Shown: in pieces, positions 50,211 to 54,646 of the stretch
Numbering within the stretch: position 1 is the first letter of the stretch
Layout: each line of letters opens with the position of its first letter
Assembly: GCA_026001245.1 (NCBI GenBank)
Contig: BNZR01000002.1
Span: 1 to 54,646, forward strand
DNA: 54,646 nt
Origin: Clostridia bacterium
Lineage (GTDB): Bacteria; Bacillota_A; Clostridia; Oscillospirales; UBA929
Direction of reading: 5' to 3'
Program-made: the position numbers and the translations under genes
The notes under the pieces: generated by a model
The model's database searches: none
Told to the model about the DNA's origin: nothing
Seen by the model: only the letters and a program-made list of their open reading frames with translations

Positions 50211-50558
50211 GTGGACGATTATTTGGCGGCTATTTATCGGTTGGGGGATGCTAGGGATCCGGTTCGTTTGACTGATTTGGCTTTGGCTTTGGGGCTTAGT
50301 AAGTCCAGCGTTTCTCGTGCTGTTGGGATTTTGTGCGAGCGGGGGTTGCTTACCCATTCGCGGTATGGGAATATTGTTTTGACTGATGAGGGTTTTGCGC
50401 TTGGCCGGGCTATTCAGGCTCGGCGCGAGGTTTTTAAGCGGTTTTTGATTGAGATTTTGGGGCTTCCCGCTGATGTCGCTGCCGCTGACGCGGGACGCTT
50501 GGAGCATGCCGCCAGCCCTGATACGGCTGTGGCTTTGGAACGGTTTGTTAACCGCTAG
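50211..50558 (+). CDS. MntR/DtxR-like winged-helix regulator with lost metal ligands
   Basis: 115 residues from GTG 50211 with GGGGGGACGG upstream; an in-frame TTG at 50190 lies within the heptamer array and is rejected. The start DDYLAAIYRL and the helix-turn-helix RLTDLALALGLSKSSVSRAV match MntR-type regulators. By alignment with Bacillus MntR, ligand Asp8 and the Glu102-His103 pair are kept, but Glu11, His77 and Glu99 are replaced by Ala, Arg and Gly. Manganese control is thus doubtful. Codon use (TTG, GCT, GGG, GTT) differs sharply from neighbours. It precedes a DUF4349 lipoprotein by nine bases. Confidence 0.78.
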   Translation: MDDYLAAIYRLGDARDPVRLTDLALALGLSKSSVSRAVGILCERGLLTHSRYGNIVLTDEGFALGRAIQARREVFKRFLIEILGLPADVAAADAGRLEHAASPDTAVALERFVNR

Positions 50559-50567
50559 GAGGATTTT

Positions 50568-51446
50568 ATGAAAAAGCTGGCTTTGGCAATCATTTTTTTG
50601 ATGATGATTGCTGTTTTTGCGGCTTGCAGTGCGGGGTCGGGCGACAATATTTCCGCGCCTTATCCTAATGTTGACACTGAAGAGAAGAATTCCGGCGAGA
50701 CTTCGTCCGCCTATCCGGATTCTGCCGGGGGCGATGGTAAGAAGCTTATTCAGACCGCCGAGCTTACGCTTGAAAGTGTTGAATTTGAGGATAGCGTCTC
50801 GCGTTTGGAGACCTTGCTTTCTAACGCCGGGGGTTATATTGAAAGCTCCGAGGTCAGCGGGCGCAACGGTCATACTCTGCGCAACGCGCGGTATGTCGTG
50901 CGCGTACCCGTGTCGGGCTTTGACGGGTTTTTGACCGCCGTTGGGGACGCGGGGCATTTGCTGAACCGCTCCCGCAACGCTAAGGACGTCAGCGGCGAGT
51001 ACTATGACACGCAAAGCCGCCTTGAAGTGGCGACCATGCGCCGCGACAGACTGCTTAAGCTGATCGCGGAGAGTACCGACAGCACCGCGATTGTCAACTT
51101 TGAAAACGCTTTGTCCGACACGCTGTACGAAATCGACAAGCTTACCGGCACGATTCGCCACTACGACAGTCTTGTGGAATTCGCCAGCGTCAGCGTGCAG
51201 TTGCACGAGGTTTCGGCCTATACGGACGAGGAGGCGCCGCCGCCTAAAAACGTTCCGGAGCGCATATCCCGCGCCTTTTCGGACTCCACTGCGGCCTTGG
51301 GCGCGTTCTTCACGGGGCTTGCGGTGTTTATAATCGGCAACATTTTGTATATTCTGCTTATCGGCGGGGTTATCGCGGCGGGCTGTGTGTTGGCTCTGCG
51401 CTCGTCAAAAAAGCGCAAAACTCCTGCTGCGAGTACAGAAGATTAA
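50568..51446 (+). CDS. DUF4349 lipoprotein with C-terminal membrane helix
   Basis: 292 residues, preceded by AGGAGG. Lipobox AVFAAC gives Cys20. Residues 60-225 are a DUF4349 domain (LIQTAELTLESVEFEDSV, GGYIESSEVSG, RYVVRVP, DVSGEYYDTQSRLE), including a coiled-coil region. A membrane helix follows (GLAVFIIGNILYILLIGG) with a basic end. DUF4349 proteins lie on the outer membrane face of Gram-positives; function is unknown. Its last 77 bases overlap the convergent TOPRIM gene. Confidence 0.87.
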   Translation: MKKLALAIIFLMMIAVFAACSAGSGDNISAPYPNVDTEEKNSGETSSAYPDSAGGDGKKLIQTAELTLESVEFEDSVSRLETLLSNAGGYIESSEVSGRNGHTLRNARYVVRVPVSGFDGFLTAVGDAGHLLNRSRNAKDVSGEYYDTQSRLEVATMRRDRLLKLIAESTDSTAIVNFENALSDTLYEIDKLTGTIRHYDSLVEFASVSVQLHEVSAYTDEEAPPPKNVPERISRAFSDSTAALGAFFTGLAVFIIGNILYILLIGGVIAAGCVLALRSSKKRKTPAASTED

Positions 51447-51978
51447 CTATCGCAATCAAGGCGTTGGCGGACATTACGGGGAAGTCCATGCGTTTCAGCA
51501 ACTTTTCACGTAGTAACGCCGCGTCGGGGCGACCCGACAGCCCCAGCTCGTACAGCTTCGCCTTGGTCAGCCATGCCGACCTTACAGGCGGCGCGTCCTC
51601 GCCTAAAATCGTTGCGCCGGCGCGGCGCAGACTGTTCTCGATCGTTGCGTTATCCATGCCCTCCACGCCGAGCAATCCGGCGGCGGAGGGTTTATCTTTG
51701 CGCCGCTCCTTGCCCTTTATCGCGGGGACGTAGGCGTGCTTGACAAGCTCCGGCGGCAGTCCGTCCTTTAGCTTGTTGCGTATCAAAAACCCGGCGGGGT
51801 CGCTGTCTGTCAGGATTATCAGCCCGGTTTTGCGCGCCAGCGTCTGCAATAAAGCCCGCTTATCGGCGTTGTTGAAAATCGAAAAGCCCTCCGCCGTGAC
51901 GATTACCGCGTCCACAAAGCCCGCCAGCGCGGCCTTGTCGTAACGCCCCTCTACCAAAATCGCCTCGCGTATTTTCAA
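51370..51978 (-). CDS. RNase M5-like TOPRIM domain protein
   Basis: 202 residues from TTG 51978, whose TTGA overlaps the holA stop. A longer frame reaching 52080 is rejected since it would run far into holA. TOPRIM motifs: ILVEGRYDK (catalytic Glu) and IILTDSDPAG (metal Asp pair). The arrangement with GVEGMDNATIENSL resembles RnmV/DUF4093 proteins, which mature 5S rRNA. The N-terminus KIREAILVEG is typical. The C-terminus reads 14 or so residues beyond the usual end, into the overlap with the DUF4349 gene. Could also be a paralogue of true RNase M5. Confidence 0.72.
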   Translation of the reverse strand: MKIREAILVEGRYDKAALAGFVDAVIVTAEGFSIFNNADKRALLQTLARKTGLIILTDSDPAGFLIRNKLKDGLPPELVKHAYVPAIKGKERRKDKPSAAGLLGVEGMDNATIENSLRRAGATILGEDAPPVRSAWLTKAKLYELGLSGRPDAALLREKLLKRMDFPVMSANALIAIVNLLYSQQEFCAFLTSAEPTHSPPR

Positions 51979-52976
51979 CACGCCGCAAGCTCCAGCAACA
52001 GCCGCTCCAACACGCCGGGGCGGCTCATTTTCAAGTCGCTGTCCGCTTTGGCACAGGCCAGCACGGCGGCTCGGCACCATTGCAGGTCGGCGGCTTTGGC
52101 CGCCCGCAACACCTTCTCGGCGGGATAGGTGTTTTTGTACTTCATCACGCGCATAACGGTGTTCTTCGCGGTGCCGGGCGATTGCGCCAACGCCAGCTTG
52201 CCCACGTACATCGCCCGCAGTTGCTTGCCAATCAGACCCAACAGCTTGATCGGCTCCTCGCGCATATCCAAAAAGCGGCGCAGAATATCCCTAGCATCGG
52301 CGAATTTTCGCCCGGCCACCGCGTCGGTCAGGTCGAACACGGCGGCCTCTGTCGTGGGGATAGCCACCGCGTCAATGTGGCGGCGCGTGATGTCCTCCAC
52401 CGTGGCAAACGCGGCGATCTTCTCCGTCTCGCCGATAAGGCTAGTCATCAAATGCCCGCAGACAAACAGCAAATACCGCGCCGTCTCGCTGTCGATTCGC
52501 CGATTCAGCGCGGCAAAACGCCGCTTCAGCCACGGCACCAAATCCTCCGCGCTCTGCGCTTCAAACTGCACCGCCGCCCCCAAACGCGCAAACGCCTTGT
52601 GAAACTTGGTGCGAGCGTCGGGCTTATATTCCAAAGCGTCATAAGCGAACACCAAAGTACATCCCGTATACCCCTCGTTAAACAAAACCTCCAAATCGTC
52701 GCGCAGACCAGACTTGTACATATCCACGTCACGGGCGACAATCAGCCGCCGCTCCGACATAAACGGCGCGGAATCCAAAGCCCGCCGCAAATCAACAATA
52801 TCCATCTTTCCGTCAAACCGAGTAAGATTAAAAGGCTCCGTCCCAGCAGGAACAAGCACCCGAGCAAGCTCTTTCAAGTAAAACTCCAAAAGATACTTCT
52901 CCTCGCCAAAAAAAACATACAACGAAGCAAGCTCCCCAGTTTTAAGGCCTTTTTTCAAATCCAACAAAGCACTCAT
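51975..52976 (-). CDS. holA: DNA polymerase III subunit delta
   Basis: 333 residues, standard HolA length. Features: N-terminal LYVFFGEEKYLLEFYLKEL, LRRALDSAPFMSERRLIVARDVD, and the C-terminal helical domain with DIVDLRR-DILRRFLDMREEPIKLLGLIGKQLR pattern. The protein opens the sliding clamp as part of the clamp loader. comEC-holA is the expected order in Firmicutes. Confidence 0.93.
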   Translation of the reverse strand: MSALLDLKKGLKTGELASLYVFFGEEKYLLEFYLKELARVLVPAGTEPFNLTRFDGKMDIVDLRRALDSAPFMSERRLIVARDVDMYKSGLRDDLEVLFNEGYTGCTLVFAYDALEYKPDARTKFHKAFARLGAAVQFEAQSAEDLVPWLKRRFAALNRRIDSETARYLLFVCGHLMTSLIGETEKIAAFATVEDITRRHIDAVAIPTTEAAVFDLTDAVAGRKFADARDILRRFLDMREEPIKLLGLIGKQLRAMYVGKLALAQSPGTAKNTVMRVMKYKNTYPAEKVLRAAKAADLQWCRAAVLACAKADSDLKMSRPGVLERLLLELAAC

Positions 52977-52987
52977 ACCAGCACCCC

Positions 52988-53022
52988 TATCTGTTATCCG
53001 TTATCTGTTAACTGTTATCTGA
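52988..53022. repeat. heptamer array, five 7-base units (consensus TATCTGT)
   Basis: Units TATCTGT, TATCCGT, TATCTGT, TAACTGT, TATCTGA fill exactly 35 bases between comEC and holA. On the minus strand it encodes the last residues (QITVNR) and stop of ComEC. Confidence 0.9.
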
Positions 53023-54646
53023 ATATTTCCGTGTAGATCCGTGCGATAAACCGCCGCGTTACTCAGTCTCTCCAGCGTCTCCAAGGCGGGATGGCCGTAA
53101 TTGTTCGCCCCGACCGAGATAATCGCGGCGGCGGGGTTCACCCGCTGCAACAGCGTATCGCCGCTGGAGTATTTCGACCCGTGGTGACCCACGATGTAAA
53201 CGTCCGCGCCGGGCAGGTTGACCTCCGACACAAGGCGGTTCTCGGACGCGCCGTCCATGTCGCCCGTGGCCAAAAACCTGAAATTACCGTACTGCCCCAG
53301 CATCGACAGGCAACGCTCGTTCGCGTCTCCCCCGCCGCGCGGCGCGTAGACGTTCAGGCCGCAGTCGCTTATACGCACAAGCAAATCCTGCGTGGCGTAG
53401 CGAATCGTCACGCCGTGGGCGCGGGCGGCGGACTCCACCTCTTCGCGCAATTCCTCGTCCCGCATGTCGCCGGGCGGGGGCGCGATTAACGTCCCGACGC
53501 TAACGCGCTCCAGCAACGCCACAACACCGTTAACGTGGTCGGCGTGGAAATGGCTTAAAATCAGCGCGTCCACCGATGTGCGGCCTTGCGACAGCAACAC
53601 GTCCGCCATGGCCACGCCCGCTGTTTTACTGCCGCCGCAGTCGAAAACGGCCACGCGGTTGTTGGTCTGCGCCAGCAGTCCCGCGCCCTGCCCAACGTCC
53701 ACAACGGTAAGCTTTAAAAGCTCCTGATTGTCGTAAATCGAGGTAAACAGCAACACCGCGCACAGGGCGCAGACCGCCATGCCCGCCGAGGTCACAGCCC
53801 GCACGTACCGCCGCCCGATTACGGTTATCAGCACCAGCGCGTAAAGGTACAGCAGGAATATAATCATCGGCGTGTTCAGCGTGGACAACGCCGCGAACTT
53901 TATCCGCGCCGCACCCGTCACGCACAGCTCGACCATATCAAAGCCCCGCTCCAGCACCCAACCCGCCGCGCCCGCCAAGGGCATCCACGCAAACGACAGC
54001 GCGGCGGCGATTACCGTCCCCGCGAACAACAGCGACAGCAAGCCGATAAACAGCACATTCATAATCGGCGCGATTAGCGACACCACGCCGAAATAATACG
54101 CCACCAGCGGCGTTGTGAACACCATCGCCCCCAACGTCACGCCCAAGTACTTCGGCAGTTTGTTCGCGAACAGCAAAATCCCTAGCGTCGCGCCGAACGA
54201 CAGCTGCAAGCCCACGTCAAACACCGCGTTGGGGCTGACGGCCACTATCAAAATCAACGCCAACGCCAGGGCGTTCAGCGCGTCATAGTCCCGGCGCAGA
54301 GCCGGAGCGAGCAAAGCGGCGGTTGTCATAATCCCCGACCGCACGGCGGAGGGCGGCGCGCCCACAACCAATATGAACAGCCAAATAAGCGGGATTATCA
54401 CAAAGGCCGAGCGGCGTTTGCCGCCCAAAATCGCCCCCAGCATACCCGCCAAAAACGCCACATGCAACCCCGAAACCGCCACCGTGTGCGATAGCCCCGT
54501 CAGCGACAGCGCGGAGCGCAACCCCGCGTCGATCCCGCTGGTATCGCCCAGCAATAAGGCGCGGGGCAGTTTTGAATCCTTAAAAATCGCGTCCAAACGG
54601 TTTTGCAGCTCGTGCCGATACACCTCCGGCTTGAACCGCAACGGCA
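53001..54646 (-). CDS. comEC: DNA internalisation competence protein ComEC/Rec2, N-terminus beyond window
   Basis: About 548 codons visible, open to the right edge; the N-terminal domain is missing. The competence membrane domain has SGLHVAFLAGMLG and several helices (VVGAPPSAVRSGIMTTAALLAPALRR is the conserved stretch, here spread over 70-130 of the visible part). A metallo-beta-lactamase-like domain follows (VDVGQGAGLL, SHFHADHVNG, IVGHHGSKYS). It forms the channel moving single-stranded DNA inward in natural transformation. Its 3' end is made of the heptamer array. Confidence 0.92.
   Translation of the reverse strand, partial: PLRFKPEVYRHELQNRLDAIFKDSKLPRALLLGDTSGIDAGLRSALSLTGLSHTVAVSGLHVAFLAGMLGAILGGKRRSAFVIIPLIWLFILVVGAPPSAVRSGIMTTAALLAPALRRDYDALNALALALILIVAVSPNAVFDVGLQLSFGATLGILLFANKLPKYLGVTLGAMVFTTPLVAYYFGVVSLIAPIMNVLFIGLLSLLFAGTVIAAALSFAWMPLAGAAGWVLERGFDMVELCVTGAARIKFAALSTLNTPMIIFLLYLYALVLITVIGRRYVRAVTSAGMAVCALCAVLLFTSIYDNQELLKLTVVDVGQGAGLLAQTNNRVAVFDCGGSKTAGVAMADVLLSQGRTSVDALILSHFHADHVNGVVALLERVSVGTLIAPPPGDMRDEELREEVESAARAHGVTIRYATQDLLVRISDCGLNVYAPRGGGDANERCLSMLGQYGNFRFLATGDMDGASENRLVSEVNLPGADVYIVGHHGSKYSSGDTLLQRVNPAAAIISVGANNYGHPALETLERLSNAAVYRTDLHGNIQITVNR

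Noticed and set aside
51979..52080. N-terminal extension of the TOPRIM protein
   Set aside because: It lies wholly inside holA in another frame; the TOPRIM fold starts at KIREAILVEG and a TTGA overlap gives a natural start.
52988..53022. Heptamer arrays as CRISPR
   Set aside because: Units are seven bases without spacers and no cas gene is near; the 25-base duplication at 13821 also has no spacers.

Overview
The window looks like a chromosomal segment of a Gram-positive, spore-forming (or recently spore-forming) member of the Clostridia, with GC-rich codon use. Evidence: the sporulation genes yqfC and yqfD, an S-layer-homology protease, Firmicutes-type LplA/LplB/LplC sugar ABC transporters, lipoprotein signals, RqcH, TrmK/YqfO pairing, strong AGGAGG ribosome sites and many sigma-A promoters close to TTGACA-N17-TATAAT. 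No tRNA, rRNA, CRISPR array, transposase or prophage gene was seen.

Layout. 1-3410 (minus): a glycoside hydrolase cut by the left edge, a PatB/MalY-type C-S lyase and a MetB/MetC-type transsulfuration enzyme in one operon. 3523-13754: a chitobiose (GlcNAc dimer) utilisation locus, in which chitobiose phosphorylase, a phosphohexomutase and a three-gene ABC importer run leftward, and nagB-nagA run rightward from the shared control region 11056-11204; a lone YesN-type response regulator converges on nagA. The predicted route is import, phosphorolysis to GlcNAc plus GlcNAc-1-P, mutation to GlcNAc-6-P, deacetylation and deamination to fructose-6-P. 13947-20673 (plus): a tightly packed seven-gene operon related to the dlt system of teichoic-acid D-alanylation, but with an Asp/Glu-family racemase, an adenylation enzyme whose pocket differs from DltA, a carrier protein, an MBOAT acyltransferase, an SGNH-like protein with Cys at the nucleophile position, a lipoprotein and a transglutaminase-like surface protein. 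This is the best candidate for an undescribed system: decoration of a cell-surface polymer by an amino acid other than D-alanine.

20765-25633 is a 1622-residue secreted subtilisin-like protease with S-layer anchoring, closed by a strong terminator. 25746-28435 holds a two-gene unit of unknown function (the second gene ends in a shortened GIY-YIG domain) and a catalase. 28438-31936 (minus) is yqfC-yqfD-phoH-ybeY, interrupted by a Uma2-family gene; 31981-32478 is a LURP-one-like gene. 32616-37226 (plus) is a surface-sugar cluster: a CapE/FnlA-type dehydratase, an RmlD-like reductase and two paralogous glycosyltransferases, with lower GC. 37266-39365 is a hybrid histidine kinase. 39578-43217 holds small zinc-ribbon and DUF1858 proteins, then trmK, a Nif3-like gene and rqcH. 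43301-49342 is a four-gene phosphorelay cassette (two hybrid kinases with HPt domains, two receiver-only proteins) without any output domain; one kinase has lost most of its ATP-binding domain. 49465-51446 holds a DUF1292 protein, a 416-base hairpin-rich spacer, a MntR-like regulator that has lost metal ligands and a DUF4349 lipoprotein. 51370-54646 (minus) is an RNase M5-like TOPRIM gene, holA and comEC (cut by the right edge).

A striking small-scale feature is a set of three 35-base arrays, each made of five 7-base units with a different unit sequence (30473, 50166, 52988); two of them supply the last codons and stop of the neighbouring gene.
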